Shown: positions 10,015 through 20,276, numbered from the stretch's first letter. The stretch is 64,000 nt of DNA from Photobacterium arenosum (GCF_014841115.1 NZ_JACYTP010000004.1:310001-374000), one strand, 5' to 3'. The notes: generated by a model from the sequence alone, not told the origin. Translations and numbers: made by a program.

Positions 10015-10192
10015 GACAGCAAGGACAAGAAAGCACTTGAAGTATTTGTTCGTGAAGCCGCAAAATTCATTAAGTCCCAATCTGATCTTGAGCACCTTAG
10101 TAAAATGTTAACCAAGGTGACCGTTGAAACTACGCTTAATGTCGAGTTAGACGAGCACCTTGGCTACGAAAAACACCCGTCAAAGCTAAGTC
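10015..10192 (+). pseudogene. IS256-family (mutator-type) transposase N-terminal fragment
   Basis: The translated stretch KALEVFVREAAKFIKSQSDL continues into LSKMLTKVTVETTLNVEL and DEHLGYEKH, the typical N-terminus of IS256-family transposases. Homology stops at about 10192, exactly where the inverted repeat of another element begins. No continuation is visible beyond 10431. It is a truncated, non-functional remnant. Confidence 0.75.
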
Positions 10193-10430
10193 TCCACTTC
10201 CCCTTTAGCTCAGAGGTGTCCTACCCGCCATATTTAGCTTTTCAGTTATAGTTGGTGGCGCTGCTGATCCCGTGCTGGCGGCATATATCATCGACCTTCA
10301 GGCCAGCATCCGCTTCTTTGAGAATCGCGACTATCTGTGATTCAGTGAACCGTGACTTCTTCATGGTGATCTCCTGCTGTTATTTGGCAGAAATCTCCAG
10401 TTTAGACTGTCTCAGGATAGGGGAAGTGGA
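10193..10430 (-). mobile_element. Decayed IS3-family element with 12-bp terminal inverted repeats
   Basis: TCCACTTCCCCT at 10193-10204 is the exact reverse complement of AGGGGAAGTGGA at 10419-10430. Between them lies the 5' end of an IS3-family orfA on the minus strand; the rest of the element is missing. It appears to have inserted into the IS256-type transposase remnant and then been internally deleted. The inner sequences next to both repeats are also partly similar, as expected of IS ends. Confidence 0.65.
10242..10364 (-). pseudogene. IS3-family OrfA fragment
   Basis: On the minus strand, ATG at 10364 is preceded by a GGAG ribosome site. It opens a 40-residue N-terminal helix-turn-helix piece of IS3-family OrfA, MKKSRFTESQIVAILKEAD, and continues to HGISSATNYN. 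A TGA then replaces the Trp codon expected in the YNWK motif, while KAKYGG continues in frame after the stop. This is a dead transposase fragment. Confidence 0.8.
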
Positions 10431-10800
10431 CAGGTAAAGATTGCCGGTTAGAAACAGACGGTTCAGCTAGTGACGAACCCGCGGCGGCAGGAGGGTTTTG
10501 CCCGTTTTGTCGCCGATTTTCGTTCCGTTATTCTGCCTGGTTTGCGCATCGGAAGCAGCTTGAGTGGCGAGTGACTGTTTCTTTGCGCAGACTTTGCGTA
10601 TAATTCCGCCATCATATACCCAAGTCATCCCCTACTGCCTGTTACGGCACAGAAGAGCAAACAGAGGCCAGGATGTAACCACAGGTTAATCAGCCATCAC
10701 CCGGCTTGTTCCGGGCAAGACTCAACTGACATACCGGGCGCTGCGTTTTAACCTACCTCGCCTGGGCTGACTTAATTCGATAACTGGATCTTCACTGAAT
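10431..10800 (+). promoter_or_regulatory. prfC upstream region
   Basis: A spacer of 370 bp in which backbone composition resumes. A TATAAT at 10599-10604 is a good -10 element for prfC, but no strong -35 is visible at the right distance. That would leave an untranslated leader of about 190 nt. Nothing else was recognised. Confidence 0.4.
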
Positions 10801-12381
10801 ATGTCTTTTTTAACTGAAGTGGGTAAACGCCGCACGTTTGCCATCATTTCTCACCCGGATGCGGGTAAAACCACCATTACTGAAAAAGTCCTGCTGTTCG
10901 GAAACGCCCTGCAGCGTGCCGGTACGGTCAAAGGCCGCGGCTCTAACCAGCACGCTAAGTCGGACTGGATGGAAATGGAAAAAGAGCGTGGTATCTCGGT
11001 CACTACCTCTGTGATGCAGTTTCCGTACAACGAGTGTCTGGTCAACCTGCTCGATACCCCGGGGCACGAAGATTTCTCGGAAGATACCTACCGCACACTG
11101 ACCGCTGTGGACTCTTGTCTGATGGTGATAGATGCGGCTAAAGGTGTCGAGGATCGGACCCGTAAGCTGATGGAAGTCACCCGTCTGCGTGACACGCCTA
11201 TCGTGACCTTTATGAACAAACTTGACCGTGACATCCGCGATCCGATGGAATTGCTGGATGAAGTGGAAAGTGAGCTGAACATTGCCTGTGCGCCGGTCAG
11301 CTGGCCGATTGGCTGTGGTAAAGAGTTCAAAGGCGTCTATCACATTCACCGTGACGAAACCATTCTGTACGCCACCGGTCAGGGTCACACCATTCAGGAA
11401 GTCCGGATTGTGAAAGGTTTGGACAACCCTGAACTGGATACGGCTGTTGGCGAGGATCTGGCCGGTCAGTTGCGTGAAGAGCTGGAACTGGTGCTGGGTG
11501 CATCGCACGAATTTGATCGTGAACTGTTCCTTAAAGGGGAACTGACGCCGGTATTCTTCGGTACGGCACTGGGTAACTTTGGTGTTGACCATATGCTTGA
11601 CGGCCTGACTGAGTGGGCACCTGCGCCGCTGCCGCGTCAGGCGAATGAGCGCGATGTTGAAGCCACGGAAGAGAAGTTCTCCGGCTTCGTGTTCAAGATT
11701 CAGGCCAATATGGACCCGAAACACCGCGACCGTATTGCCTTTATGCGCATTGTCTCGGGCACTTATACCCAGGGCATGAAAATGAACCATGTCCGTATCG
11801 GCAAGAACATCAGCATTTCGGATGCTGTGACTTTCATGGCCGGTGACCGCTCCCGTGCTGAAACTGCCTATGCCGGTGACATCATTGGTCTGCATAACCA
11901 CGGGACGATTCAGATTGGCGATACCTTTACCCAAGGGGAAAATCTGAAATTTGCCGGTATTCCGAATTTTGCTCCTGAGCTGTTCCGCCGTATCCGCCTG
12001 CGCGATCCGCTGAAGCAGAAACAATTGCTGAAAGGCCTGGTGCAGCTGTCGGAAGAAGGTGCGGTGCAGGTATTCCGTCCGCTGCTCAACAATGATTTGA
12101 TCGTCGGCGCCGTCGGTGTGCTGCAGTTTGACGTTGTCGTGGCTCGTCTGAAGGCGGAATACAATGTCGAAGCCATTTACGAAAGCGTCAACGTGGCAAC
12201 GGCACGCTGGGTAGAATGTGGCGACGGCAAGAAATTCGAGGAATTCCGCCGCAAGAATGAAGTGAATCTGGCGCTGGATGGGGGTGATAACCTCACTTAC
12301 ATCGCACCGACTATGGTGAACCTCAATCTGGCGAAAGAGCGTTTCCCAGAGGTGGACTTCCGCGCCACCCGCGAGCATTAA
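10801..12381 (+). CDS. prfC: Peptide chain release factor 3
   Basis: A 526-residue translational GTPase, RF3, which removes RF1/RF2 from the ribosome after peptide release. The GTP-binding motifs are visible: the G1 loop HPDAGKTT near residue 20, the switch region RGISVTTS, G3 DTPGH, and G4 NKLD. Length and sequence match RF3 of enteric bacteria and vibrios along the full protein. ATG 10801 gives the usual N-terminus [20 protein letters not shown]. It appears monocistronic, with a good terminator downstream, and marks the start of the conserved backbone after the accessory region. Confidence 0.98.
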   Translation: MSFLTEVGKRRTFAIISHPDAGKTTITEKVLLFGNALQRAGTVKGRGSNQHAKSDWMEMEKERGISVTTSVMQFPYNECLVNLLDTPGHEDFSEDTYRTLTAVDSCLMVIDAAKGVEDRTRKLMEVTRLRDTPIVTFMNKLDRDIRDPMELLDEVESELNIACAPVSWPIGCGKEFKGVYHIHRDETILYATGQGHTIQEVRIVKGLDNPELDTAVGEDLAGQLREELELVLGASHEFDRELFLKGELTPVFFGTALGNFGVDHMLDGLTEWAPAPLPRQANERDVEATEEKFSGFVFKIQANMDPKHRDRIAFMRIVSGTYTQGMKMNHVRIGKNISISDAVTFMAGDRSRAETAYAGDIIGLHNHGTIQIGDTFTQGENLKFAGIPNFAPELFRRIRLRDPLKQKQLLKGLVQLSEEGAVQVFRPLLNNDLIVGAVGVLQFDVVVARLKAEYNVEAIYESVNVATARWVECGDGKKFEEFRRKNEVNLALDGGDNLTYIAPTMVNLNLAKERFPEVDFRATREH

Positions 12382-12412
12382 TGCCTGTCTGTTGACTTAA
12401 GGCTACGAAAGA

Positions 12413-12441
12413 AAAAGCCTCTGATTTCAGGGGCTTTTTTT
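12413..12441 (+). terminator. Rho-independent terminator of prfC
   Basis: The stem AAAGCCTCTG / CAGGGGCTTT (one G-T pair) with a short ATTT loop is followed by a T-run, 30 bp after the prfC stop. Confidence 0.85.
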
Positions 12442-12572
12442 GTTCGGTTGGCATCATGTCTCTTCGCTCGCTTGATGTCACGCAGCTCAGGAATGATACT
12501 GTTCAGTATTCAAACTATTCCTGACATAATCATGCAGGCTGTCTGAATCTGAACTGCAAGGAGGAGAGCACT

Positions 12573-12770
12573 GTGTTAACTCTGATCCGCCGTTGGCTGG
12601 CTCACTATGATGCCTGGTGCGAGCGTATGGGCTTTGTGCCGGAAAACCGGCGCTGCTGTGCGCCCGTCCGCTATGATGAAGACGATGCCCGTCATCCGGC
12701 GCAGCGCGCTGCCAGGACAAGAGCGTGTCAGTCAGTGAAAAAGGATACCTCAGGTGCAGCTGATCGATAG
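12573..12770 (+). CDS. Small conserved-looking protein, possibly DUF5363 type
   Basis: A 65-residue protein with a GTG start at 12573. A very strong AAGGAGGAG ribosome site a few bases upstream argues that it is translated. The N-terminal half (RRWLAHYDAWCERMGFVPE, then RRCCAPVRYDEDD) has the Trp/Cys pattern I associate with the small DUF5363 proteins of Vibrionaceae; this is from memory. The C-terminal end is basic. It overlaps the TatD-family gene by 17 bp, so the two are probably translationally coupled. Function is unknown. Confidence 0.6.
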   Translation: MLTLIRRWLAHYDAWCERMGFVPENRRCCAPVRYDEDDARHPAQRAARTRACQSVKKDTSGAADR

Positions 12771-13563
12771 TCACTGCCATTTCGATTTTCCGCCGTTTGC
12801 CGGTGATCCAGAGTCCTATCTGGCACAAGCCGGGCAGGCTGGCGTCAGCCATATCGTGATCCCATCGGTGGGGGCGCGAAACTGGCAGCCCATTCAGACA
12901 TTGTGTGCCCGCACGGCATCCCCTGCACAGCCGGCACTCTTCTATGCACTGGGCATGCACCCGTATTTTGCTTCCGAGCATGATGCCGACACACTGAACC
13001 AGCTGGAGAGCAGGCTGAAAAAGGTCAGTCAGGAGACGGGCAACCGCTGTGTGGCTGTCGGGGAGTGCGGGCTGGATTTTGCTATCCCGAATGCAGACAG
13101 ACAGCAGCAAAAGGGCTGGCTGATCAGGCAACTGGAATTAGCCAATCAATTTAACCTGCCGGTGATACTTCACTGCCGGAAAGCTTTCCCTGAACTGATG
13201 CAATGCCTGAAACCTTGCCCGCCAATTCGGGGAGGGGTTTATCATGCATTCAGTGGTAGTTTGCAGCAAGCGTCTCAACTTCTTGATCTAGGTATCAAAA
13301 TTGGCGTCGGTGGTACGATCACCTATCGCAGAGCGAACAAAACTCGAACTACAATGACTCAGTTACCTCTCGATGCGATGTTACTGGAAACCGATGCGCC
13401 AGATATGCCGTTGGCCGGTTACCAGGGAGAGCCGAATCAGCCGGACAGAGTGGCGTTAGTGCTAGCGGCTCTGGCTGAACTGAGGTCAGAATCATTGGCG
13501 GCACTTGCTGCTGCTACTAGCAAAAATGCAGAAGTTTTGTTTGCACTGCCTTCTCAAACTTGA
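12754..13563 (+). CDS. yjjV: TatD-family metal-dependent hydrolase (YjjV-like)
   Basis: A 269-residue TIM-barrel metallohydrolase of the TatD family, expected to act on phosphodiester bonds with divalent metals. The N-terminal IDSHCHFD gives the HxH metal site (H7, H9). GECGLDF supplies the bridging Glu, VILHCRKA and GVYHAFSG carry further His ligands, and LLETDAPD supplies the catalytic Asp. The start is GTG 12754, with AAGGA about 9 nt upstream. The family members TatD, YcfH and YjjV are hard to separate; the position next to prfC and nupC favours YjjV. Confidence 0.85.
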   Translation: MQLIDSHCHFDFPPFAGDPESYLAQAGQAGVSHIVIPSVGARNWQPIQTLCARTASPAQPALFYALGMHPYFASEHDADTLNQLESRLKKVSQETGNRCVAVGECGLDFAIPNADRQQQKGWLIRQLELANQFNLPVILHCRKAFPELMQCLKPCPPIRGGVYHAFSGSLQQASQLLDLGIKIGVGGTITYRRANKTRTTMTQLPLDAMLLETDAPDMPLAGYQGEPNQPDRVALVLAALAELRSESLAALAAATSKNAEVLFALPSQT

Positions 13564-13613
13564 TGATTTTGACATTTCTCTTGCTTTTCTTTATCCATCA
13601 GGCGGTGACTTGG

Positions 13614-13629
13614 TGTGACCTCTATCACA
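13614..13629. promoter_or_regulatory. CRP box, upstream copy
   Basis: TGTGA-CCTCTA-TCACA is a perfect palindromic CRP site. Its centre is 52 bp upstream of a second CRP-like half-site, the arrangement of E. coli deoP2. It indicates cAMP-CRP control of nupC, probably together with a CytR-like repressor. Confidence 0.8.
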
Positions 13630-13665
13630 CTTGATGTTCATCTTTCACTCGGTTTCCAATCAAAG

Positions 13666-13681
13666 TGTGATGTGTGCATTA
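13666..13681. promoter_or_regulatory. CRP-like site, promoter-proximal copy (degenerate)
   Basis: TGTGA followed after 6 bp by CATTA: one perfect half and one poor half. Its centre falls about 41-42 bp before the start point expected from the -10 box at 13703, a class II CRP position. Confidence 0.5.
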
Positions 13682-13708
13682 CATGCTGTAAGTTGCCATG
13701 CGTATAAT
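13679..13708 (+). promoter_or_regulatory. nupC promoter
   Basis: A perfect TATAAT -10 at 13703-13708, with a weak TTACAT at 13679-13684 as a possible -35 (18 bp spacing). A weak -35 fits a CRP-activated promoter. The nupC start codon is 68 bp downstream. Confidence 0.6.
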
Positions 13709-13775
13709 GCGCCCGACTCTTGAGAGAGCCGAATTGTCGAGACGCCAAAATTTAACTATAGGGATGCCATAAACT

Positions 13776-15065
13776 ATGAGCGTGTTTATGAGCCTGGTTG
13801 GGATGGTTGTGCTGCTGCTTGTGGCTGTGCTGCTGTCTGATAACCGTAAAGCTATTAACTTACGTACCGTGGGTGGCGCGTTTGCCATTCAACTCTTTTT
13901 CGGCGCATTCGTACTGTATGTGCCGGTAGGCCGTGATGTGCTGTATGGTGCATCACAATTCGTTGCAAGTGTGATCGGTTACGGCGATCAGGGGATTTCT
14001 TTCCTGTTCGGCGGTCTGGTATCAGGCAAGATGTTTGAAGTCTTCGGTGGCGGCGGTTTCGTTTTCGCCCTGAAAGTGCTGCCGGTTATTGTGTTCTTCT
14101 CAGCACTGATCAGCGTACTGTACTATCTGGGTATCATGCAGTTTGTGATTAACATTCTGGGTGGTGGTCTACAGAAAGCACTGGGAACGTCCCGTGCCGA
14201 ATCCATGTCTGCAACAGCGAACATTTTCGTGGGTCAAACTGAAGCACCGCTGGTTGTGCGTCCGTTTGTACCTAAGATGACTCAGTCTGAGCTGTTCGCT
14301 GTGATGTGTGGTGGTCTGGCGTCTGTTGCCGGTGGTGTACTGGCCGGTTATGCCTCTATGGGTGTACCGCTGGAATACCTGATTGCAGCCTCTTTCATGG
14401 CGGCACCGGGTGGTCTGTTGTTTGCGAAAATCATCAAACCTGAAACAGAAACGCCTTTGGATCAATTGGGCGTTGATAAAGATGATGAAGGTCACGATGA
14501 CAAGCCTGCTAACGTCATTGACGCAGCGGCTGCGGGTGCCTCTTCCGGTATGCAACTGGCACTGAACGTCGGTGCGATGCTGCTGGCGTTCATCGGTCTG
14601 ATTGCTCTGATCAACGGTATGTTGGGTTGGTTTGGCGGCTGGTTCGGTATGCCTGAGCTGACGCTGGAACTGATCCTGGGTTATGTCTTCCAGCCGCTGG
14701 CTTTCCTGATTGGTGTGCCTTGGAATGAAGCACAGGTTGCCGGTTCTTTCATCGGTCAGAAAATAGTCGTGAACGAGTTCGTGGCTTACCTGAACTTCAC
14801 GCCGTACCTGAAAGATGTGGCTGATGGTGGTCTGCTGGTTGCTGAAACTGGTGTAGCGATGACTGAGAAGACCAAAGCGATCATTTCTTTCGCACTGTGT
14901 GGTTTCGCAAACCTGTCTTCGATTGCTATCCTGCTGGGTGGTCTGGGCGGTCTGGCACCAAGCCGTCGTCACGACATTGCCCGCTTCGGTATGAAAGCCG
15001 TTGCCGCAGGTACGCTGTCTAACCTGATGTCTGCAACGATTGCAGGTTTGTTCCTGTCACTGTAA
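13776..15065 (+). CDS. nupC: Concentrative nucleoside transporter (NupC family)
   Basis: A 429-residue inner-membrane symporter of the CNT family that takes up nucleosides with protons or sodium. The sequence is almost entirely hydrophobic helices and re-entrant loops. It carries the family motifs [12 protein letters not shown] and FVAYLNF, and the C-terminal block [20 protein letters not shown]. It sits just upstream of the deo operon, so uptake and catabolism of nucleosides are adjacent. CRP sites precede it and a strong terminator follows. Substrate preference cannot be read from the sequence. Confidence 0.95.
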   Translation: MSVFMSLVGMVVLLLVAVLLSDNRKAINLRTVGGAFAIQLFFGAFVLYVPVGRDVLYGASQFVASVIGYGDQGISFLFGGLVSGKMFEVFGGGGFVFALKVLPVIVFFSALISVLYYLGIMQFVINILGGGLQKALGTSRAESMSATANIFVGQTEAPLVVRPFVPKMTQSELFAVMCGGLASVAGGVLAGYASMGVPLEYLIAASFMAAPGGLLFAKIIKPETETPLDQLGVDKDDEGHDDKPANVIDAAAAGASSGMQLALNVGAMLLAFIGLIALINGMLGWFGGWFGMPELTLELILGYVFQPLAFLIGVPWNEAQVAGSFIGQKIVVNEFVAYLNFTPYLKDVADGGLLVAETGVAMTEKTKAIISFALCGFANLSSIAILLGGLGGLAPSRRHDIARFGMKAVAAGTLSNLMSATIAGLFLSL

Positions 15066-15091
15066 TTCAGTCAGAAACCGTCAGATTGAAA

Positions 15092-15121
15092 ACGCCACAG
15101 CCTAGCTGTGGCGTTTTTTTT
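15092..15121 (+). terminator. Rho-independent terminator of nupC
   Basis: The perfect 10-bp stem ACGCCACAGC / GCTGTGGCGT with a 3-base loop is followed by a run of T, 27 bp after the nupC stop. Confidence 0.92.
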
Positions 15122-15358
15122 CGCCTCGCATTTTCTTTGCCGCTGACACTGGCGGCAGTCAACAGAATCAGTAACTATCTGAATCATTTTCAGTAAAAGC
15201 CGGTAAAAACCGTCAATTGACTCTTCCTTCACTCAGGCGGTACGCGCATGCTTAAGGGGTCAGCAGACACTTGGTTTTCTGCGGTCTACACTCTGTGAGT
15301 ATTTCCAGACCGGATTGCTTCGCACTCCCAGTCTGGTAACAACGACTGGAGTGATAGC

Positions 15359-15529
15359 ATGCATGACGTGATAGTGGCTTTACTGGCAGGTGTGATAGTT
15401 GGACTGATGTTTTCCGCACTTAAACTGCCGATTCCGGCTCCCCCTGTGTTATCCGGGGTGATGGGCATTGTCGGTGTGTATATCGGCGGGCAGCTGTATC
15501 AATGGCTGATTGAACGTTTCTTTTCCTGA
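15359..15529 (+). CDS. XapX-type small membrane protein (DUF1427)
   Basis: A 56-residue protein, MHDVIVALLAGVIVGLMF followed by LPIPAPPVLSGVMGIVGVY. It has two hydrophobic helices around a Pro-rich turn and a closing GGQLYQWL segment. This is the XapX-domain pattern, named after a xanthosine-utilisation gene; its function is not established. The start is ATG 15359, with a GGAG stretch about 8 nt upstream. Its position between nupC and the deo operon suits a nucleoside-related role, but that is inference. Confidence 0.75.
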   Translation: MHDVIVALLAGVIVGLMFSALKLPIPAPPVLSGVMGIVGVYIGGQLYQWLIERFFS

Positions 15530-15912
15530 ACAAGGTTCAGAATTGATCCGGACGGATAGATGACGATAGCCGCGTGCTGAATCAACACATTATCCACCCT
15601 GGGAAACGTCTATTGTATGGTTTGCCTCTGAGCTCCTTGGTAAAATGGCTGCGTTGAATCGCAGGTTGATGATATCTGCGTGTAAGTATCCTGATAATTC
15701 TGTGAATTAGGATGCAAAAATGAATGGCTGGCAAGGTGATGCCACCTTGCGCGGTGAAAAGGACGTCGATCGGGCACGCTGTAAAGGGCCTGAGTCTTCA
15801 TGGAATCAAGTCCGCTTCTGTTTCTCTGAGGCTACAATCGGCAGAGTTACTACTGTCTGAGTGGGCAAAGTGAACAGAACACTTGGTAGAACATAATCGA
15901 CTGGAGAAAGTC
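15530..15912. promoter_or_regulatory. deo operon leader region
   Basis: A spacer of 383 bp before deoC that should contain the deo promoter. A perfect 8-bp stem-loop lies at 15731-15750 (GCAAGGTG-ATGC-CACCTTGC) without a T-run. A 46-codon ORF overlaps it but has no recognisable product. No perfect CRP palindrome was found here, unlike in front of nupC. Confidence 0.4.
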
Positions 15913-16686
15913 ATGAGCGATTTAAAAACGGCTGCACTGCGTGCGTTAAAACTGATGGACCTGACCACACTGAACGATGACGATACCGATGCGAAAGTGA
16001 TCGAACTGTGTAAGAACGCGAAAACCCCTGTCGGAAATACCGCGGCGATTTGTATTTATCCGCGTTTTATTCCGGTTGCCAAAAAGCAGCTGCGCGAGCA
16101 GGGCACGCCGGATGTTCGTATTGCTACAGTGACCAACTTCCCGCACGGCAACGATGACATTGACATTGCCGTTGCTGAAACCAAAGCGGCCGTTGCTTAC
16201 GGCGCGGATGAAGTGGATGTGGTGTTCCCGTACCGCGCCCTGATTGCCGGTAACGAGGAAGTGGGCTTTGAGCTGGTTAAACAGTGTAAAGCCGCCTGCG
16301 GTGACATTCTGCTGAAAGTGATTATTGAAACCGGTGAGCTCAAAGAGCCGGCACTGATCCGCAAAGCCTCTGAAATTTCTATCAAAGCCGGTGCGGATTT
16401 CATCAAGACCTCAACAGGCAAAGTACCAGTGAACGCAACGCCTGAAGCGGCAGAGATTATGTTGACGGTAATCAAAGACATGGGCGTACAGAACAGCGTA
16501 GGCTTTAAGCCTGCCGGTGGTGTACGTACCGCTGAAGACGCACAGCAGTTCCTGGCGATGGCTGATCGTATTCTGGGTGCCGACTGGGCAGACAGCGCAC
16601 ACTATCGTTTTGGTGCATCCAGCTTGCTGGCAAACCTGCTCAATACGCTGGGTGAAGGCGAGAAAGCCGCAGAAGGCGGTTACTGA
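15913..16686 (+). CDS. deoC: Deoxyribose-phosphate aldolase
   Basis: A 257-residue class I aldolase that splits 2-deoxyribose-5-phosphate into acetaldehyde and glyceraldehyde-3-phosphate. The Schiff-base Lys is K165 in DFIKTSTGK, and a second conserved Lys is in [13 protein letters not shown] 15913 is chosen because GGAGAAAG lies 6-7 nt upstream and the N-terminus [17 protein letters not shown] fits the family; the upstream extension does not. It is the first gene of deoC-deoA-deoB-deoD. Confidence 0.97.
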   Translation: MSDLKTAALRALKLMDLTTLNDDDTDAKVIELCKNAKTPVGNTAAICIYPRFIPVAKKQLREQGTPDVRIATVTNFPHGNDDIDIAVAETKAAVAYGADEVDVVFPYRALIAGNEEVGFELVKQCKAACGDILLKVIIETGELKEPALIRKASEISIKAGADFIKTSTGKVPVNATPEAAEIMLTVIKDMGVQNSVGFKPAGGVRTAEDAQQFLAMADRILGADWADSAHYRFGASSLLANLLNTLGEGEKAAEGGY

Positions 16687-16858
16687 TACCACAGGTATCG
16701 GTTGACCGATTCTGAACCTGATCTGTGGCAGCCGGCTCAACGGGCTGCCACAGGAAACTGCCAAATAAAGGGAAAGACCGCGCCTGTCTGCTCGTGCTGC
16801 TGACGCTGTTTGGTCTGCCGGGCGTTATTGTCTCTCCCCAGCCATGTCGAGGCATCCT

Positions 16859-18190
16859 ATGTATTTACCTCAGGAAATTATCCGCAAGAAGCGCGATAAC
16901 ATCGCACTCACCCAAGACGAAATTAACTTCTTTATTCAGGGCATCGCCAAAGACACTGTGTCTGAGGGCCAGATCGCAGCTTTCGCGATGGCGGTGTACT
17001 TCAACGACATGACCATGAATGAGCGGGTTGCACTGACCTGTGCCATGCGCGACTCAGGCATGGTGCTGAACTGGGATCACATGAACTTTGGCGGCCCGAT
17101 TGTCGACAAACACTCCACCGGCGGTGTGGGTGATGTGACCTCACTGATGCTCGGCCCCATGGTCGCCGCCTGTGGCGGTTTCGTGCCTATGATTTCAGGT
17201 CGTGGTCTGGGCCATACCGGCGGCACGCTGGATAAACTGGAATCTATTCCGGGCTATAACATCATGCCGTCGAACGAGGTGTTCGGTCAGGTTACCAAAA
17301 GTGCAGGCGTGGCCATTATCGGCCAGACCGGTGATCTTGCACCGGCTGATAAGCGTGTGTATGCCACCCGCGATATTACCGCCACGGTTGATAATATCTC
17401 ACTGATCACTGCCTCTATTCTGTCGAAGAAGCTGGCCGCAGGTCTGGAATCGCTGGTGATGGACGTCAAAGTGGGTTCAGGCGCTTTCATGCCTACTTAT
17501 GAGGCTTCGGAAGAACTGGCGAAATCCATTGTGGCCGTGGCCAACGGTGCCGGCACCAAAACCACCGCCTTACTGACCGACATGAACCAGATACTGGCAT
17601 CCAGTGCCGGTAACGCAGTAGAAGTGCGCGAAGCCGTCCAGTTCCTGACCGGCGAATACCGCAATCCGCGCTTGTTTGAAGTCACTATGGCGCTGTGTGC
17701 AGACATGCTGCTGAACGCAGGCCTGGCCAAAGACGAAGGCGAAGCCCGCGCTAAGTTGCAAGCGGTGCTGGACAACGGCGCAGCGGCAGAGCGGTTCGGA
17801 AAAATGGTGCACGGCCTGGGTGGTCCGGCTGATTTTGTTGAAAACTATAATAATTATCTGGCGAATGCAGAGATCATCAAACCTGTGTTTGCTGAAACCA
17901 GCGGCTTTGCCGGGGCGATGGATACCCGCGCACTGGGCATGGCCGTGGTGAGCATGGGCGGTGGCCGGAAAGTGGCTTCTGACAGTATTGATTATGCGGT
18001 GGGTCTGACTGACATGATACGTCTGGGTCAGACGCTTGATAAGCAGACCCCGCTGGCCGTTATCCATGCCCGCAATGAAGCACAATGGCAGGACGCTGCG
18101 AATGCTGTTCGTCAGGCTGTCACAGTCACTGAGCAGGCACCGGCGGCGACACCAGAGGTATACCGTCGCATCCGTGCTGAAGATGTCTAA
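16859..18190 (+). CDS. deoA: Thymidine phosphorylase
   Basis: A 443-residue enzyme that phosphorolyses thymidine and deoxyuridine to the base and deoxyribose-1-phosphate. The glycosyltransferase family 3 signature is present: KHSTGGVGD, and [20 protein letters not shown] 16859 is preferred over 16844 because the protein then starts [13 protein letters not shown] like its homologues, with CGAGG upstream. It is the second gene of the deo operon and is followed after 12 bp by deoB. Confidence 0.97.
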   Translation: MYLPQEIIRKKRDNIALTQDEINFFIQGIAKDTVSEGQIAAFAMAVYFNDMTMNERVALTCAMRDSGMVLNWDHMNFGGPIVDKHSTGGVGDVTSLMLGPMVAACGGFVPMISGRGLGHTGGTLDKLESIPGYNIMPSNEVFGQVTKSAGVAIIGQTGDLAPADKRVYATRDITATVDNISLITASILSKKLAAGLESLVMDVKVGSGAFMPTYEASEELAKSIVAVANGAGTKTTALLTDMNQILASSAGNAVEVREAVQFLTGEYRNPRLFEVTMALCADMLLNAGLAKDEGEARAKLQAVLDNGAAAERFGKMVHGLGGPADFVENYNNYLANAEIIKPVFAETSGFAGAMDTRALGMAVVSMGGGRKVASDSIDYAVGLTDMIRLGQTLDKQTPLAVIHARNEAQWQDAANAVRQAVTVTEQAPAATPEVYRRIRAEDV

Positions 18191-18202
18191 ATTGGAGCAA
18201 TG

Positions 18203-19423
18203 ATGAAAAGAGCAATTATCCTGGTACTCGATTCTTTTGGCTTGGGTGCCACTGAAGATGCGGTCAAATTCGGCGATGTGGGTGCGAACACCATGGGCCA
18301 TATTGCCAAAGCCTGTGCTGAAGGCCGTGCCGACAATGCCGAACGCAGCGGTTTGCTGAACCTGCCAAACCTGACCCGACTGGGTCTGGGTAAGGCAGCG
18401 GAAGAGTCCTGCGGTGAATTCCCGCAAGGCTTAGATCCTGTGGCTGAGATCACCGGCGCCTACGGTCACGCTGCTGAGATCTCATCTGGCAAAGACACCC
18501 CGTCTGGCCACTGGGAAATCGCCGGTGTGCCGGTATTGTTCGACTGGGGTTACTTCAGCGACACCAGCAACAGTTTCCCGCAGGAGCTGCTGGATCGCAT
18601 TGTCGAACGTGCACAACTGCCGGGATACCTGGGTAATTGCCATGCTTCCGGTACTCAGGTACTGGACGATCTGGGCGAGGAGCACATGAAAACCGGCAAG
18701 CCGATTTTCTATACCTCGGCAGATTCTGTGTTCCAGATTGCCTGCCATGAAGAGACTTATGGCCTAGATAACCTGATGACGCTGTGCGAGATCGTGCGCG
18801 AAGAGCTTGAAGACTACAATATCGGCCGCGTGATTGCCCGTCCGTTTATCGGCGCAGGTAAAGGTCAGTTTGAACGTACCGGTAACCGCCGTGATCTGTC
18901 TCTTGAGCCACCGTCAGCCACTGTGCTGCAAAAACTGGTGGAAGAGAAGCAAGGTGACGTGGTGTCTGTCGGTAAGATTGCCGATATTTATGCCCATTGC
19001 GGTATCACCCAGAAAGTGAAAGCGACCGGACTTGAAGCTCTGTTTGATGCCACCCTGGCACAAATGGAAAACGCCGGTGACAACACCATAGTGTTCACTA
19101 ACTTTGTCGATTTCGATTCCGCCTACGGCCACCGCCGCGATGTGGCCGGTTATGCCGCCGCGCTGGAATATTTTGACCGTCGCCTGCCTGAGCTGCTGTC
19201 GCAGCTGAAAGAAGACGACGTGCTGATCATCACGGCCGATCACGGTTGTGATCCAACCTGGCCGGGCACAGACCATACCCGTGAGCACATTCCTGTGCTG
19301 GTGAGTGGTCCTAAGATCCCGGCTGGCTCACTGGGTCGCCGCGACACCTTTGCCGATATCGGCCAGAGCCTGGCGAGCTACTTCGGTACCTCGGCAATGG
19401 ATTACGGCAAATCTTTTCTGTAA
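18203..19423 (+). CDS. deoB: Phosphopentomutase
   Basis: A 406-residue alkaline-phosphatase superfamily enzyme that converts (deoxy)ribose-1-phosphate to the 5-phosphate, linking deoA and deoD products to deoC. Metal-site motifs are visible: the N-terminal [39 protein letters not shown] and FADIGQS. Two ATGs are adjacent (18200 and 18203). The second has a better spacing from GGAG at 18194 and gives the family start [13 protein letters not shown]. Confidence 0.97.
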   Translation: MKRAIILVLDSFGLGATEDAVKFGDVGANTMGHIAKACAEGRADNAERSGLLNLPNLTRLGLGKAAEESCGEFPQGLDPVAEITGAYGHAAEISSGKDTPSGHWEIAGVPVLFDWGYFSDTSNSFPQELLDRIVERAQLPGYLGNCHASGTQVLDDLGEEHMKTGKPIFYTSADSVFQIACHEETYGLDNLMTLCEIVREELEDYNIGRVIARPFIGAGKGQFERTGNRRDLSLEPPSATVLQKLVEEKQGDVVSVGKIADIYAHCGITQKVKATGLEALFDATLAQMENAGDNTIVFTNFVDFDSAYGHRRDVAGYAAALEYFDRRLPELLSQLKEDDVLIITADHGCDPTWPGTDHTREHIPVLVSGPKIPAGSLGRRDTFADIGQSLASYFGTSAMDYGKSFL

Positions 19424-19464
19424 CCGCACTGCAGTGTGGTGAGGTTTGACGCTGAATGCGCCAC

Positions 19465-19489
19465 TGCCTCATCCATAATGGATGAGGCA
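19465..19489 (+). other. Intra-operon hairpin between deoB and deoD
   Basis: TGCCTCATCCA / TGGATGAGGCA forms a perfect 11-bp stem with a 3-base loop. It has no T-run and lies 25 bp before the deoD start. It may stabilise or process the mRNA between deoB and deoD rather than terminate it. Confidence 0.7.
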
Positions 19490-19514
19490 CTCAACAAATT
19501 TAAGGAGCGAACAG

Positions 19515-20237
19515 ATGGCTACTCCACATATTAACGCTGAAATGGGTGATTTTGCCGACGTGGTTCTGATGCCGGGCGACCCATTGCGTGCCAAGTTCAT
19601 CGCAGACACTTTCCTGGAAGAGGTGAAAGAAGTCTGTAATGTGCGCAATATGTACGGTTACACCGGCACATACAAAGGTCGCAAGATCTCTGTTATGGGC
19701 CACGGTATGGGCATTCCATCCTGTTCTATCTATGCCACTGAGCTGGTCAAAGACTTCGGCGTGAAGAAAATCATCCGTGTCGGCAGCTGTGGTGCCGTGC
19801 GTGATGACGTCAATCTGCGCGATGTGGTGATCGGCATGGGAGCCTCGACCGACTCTAAAGTGAACCGCATCCGTTTTGGTGGTCACGATTTTGCGGCCAT
19901 TGCTGATTTTGGCATGGTAAAAAATGCCGTGGATGCCGCCAAAGCCAAAGGTATTGAAGTCAAAGTTGGCAACCTGTTCTCAGCCGACTTGTTCTACAAC
20001 CCGGATTTCGACTTCTTCAAGACCATGGATAAGTACGGCATTCTGGGTGTGGAAATGGAAGCGGCCGGGATTTACGGTGTGGCGGCGGAATTCGGTGCCA
20101 AAGCCCTGACCATATGTACTGTGTCTGACCACATTCTGCGTGGCGAAGCGACGACTTCTGATGAGCGTCAGACCACGTTTTTAGAGATGATGGAAATCGC
20201 CCTGGAATCTGTCCTGCTGGGTGATAAAGACGCCTGA
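19515..20237 (+). CDS. deoD: Purine nucleoside phosphorylase
   Basis: A 240-residue hexameric-type PNP that phosphorolyses purine (deoxy)nucleosides. Motifs include [20 protein letters not shown], and RVGSCGAV, a VEMEAAG ribose-binding segment, and CTVSDHI with the catalytic Asp. ATG 19515 has TAAGGAG directly upstream and gives the family start [17 protein letters not shown]; the longer reading to 19482 has no support. It is the last gene of the deo operon, with a terminator following. Confidence 0.97.
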   Translation: MATPHINAEMGDFADVVLMPGDPLRAKFIADTFLEEVKEVCNVRNMYGYTGTYKGRKISVMGHGMGIPSCSIYATELVKDFGVKKIIRVGSCGAVRDDVNLRDVVIGMGASTDSKVNRIRFGGHDFAAIADFGMVKNAVDAAKAKGIEVKVGNLFSADLFYNPDFDFFKTMDKYGILGVEMEAAGIYGVAAEFGAKALTICTVSDHILRGEATTSDERQTTFLEMMEIALESVLLGDKDA

Positions 20238-20276
20238 GTTTGAGTCTACGCTTGTGGAGACAGGCGGACGCGCAAA

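Noticed and set aside
10810..12378. A 522-codon minus-strand ORF opposite prfC
   Set aside because: It is an antisense shadow of prfC. It has no ribosome site and no family resemblance, and the codon pattern is driven by the plus-strand gene.
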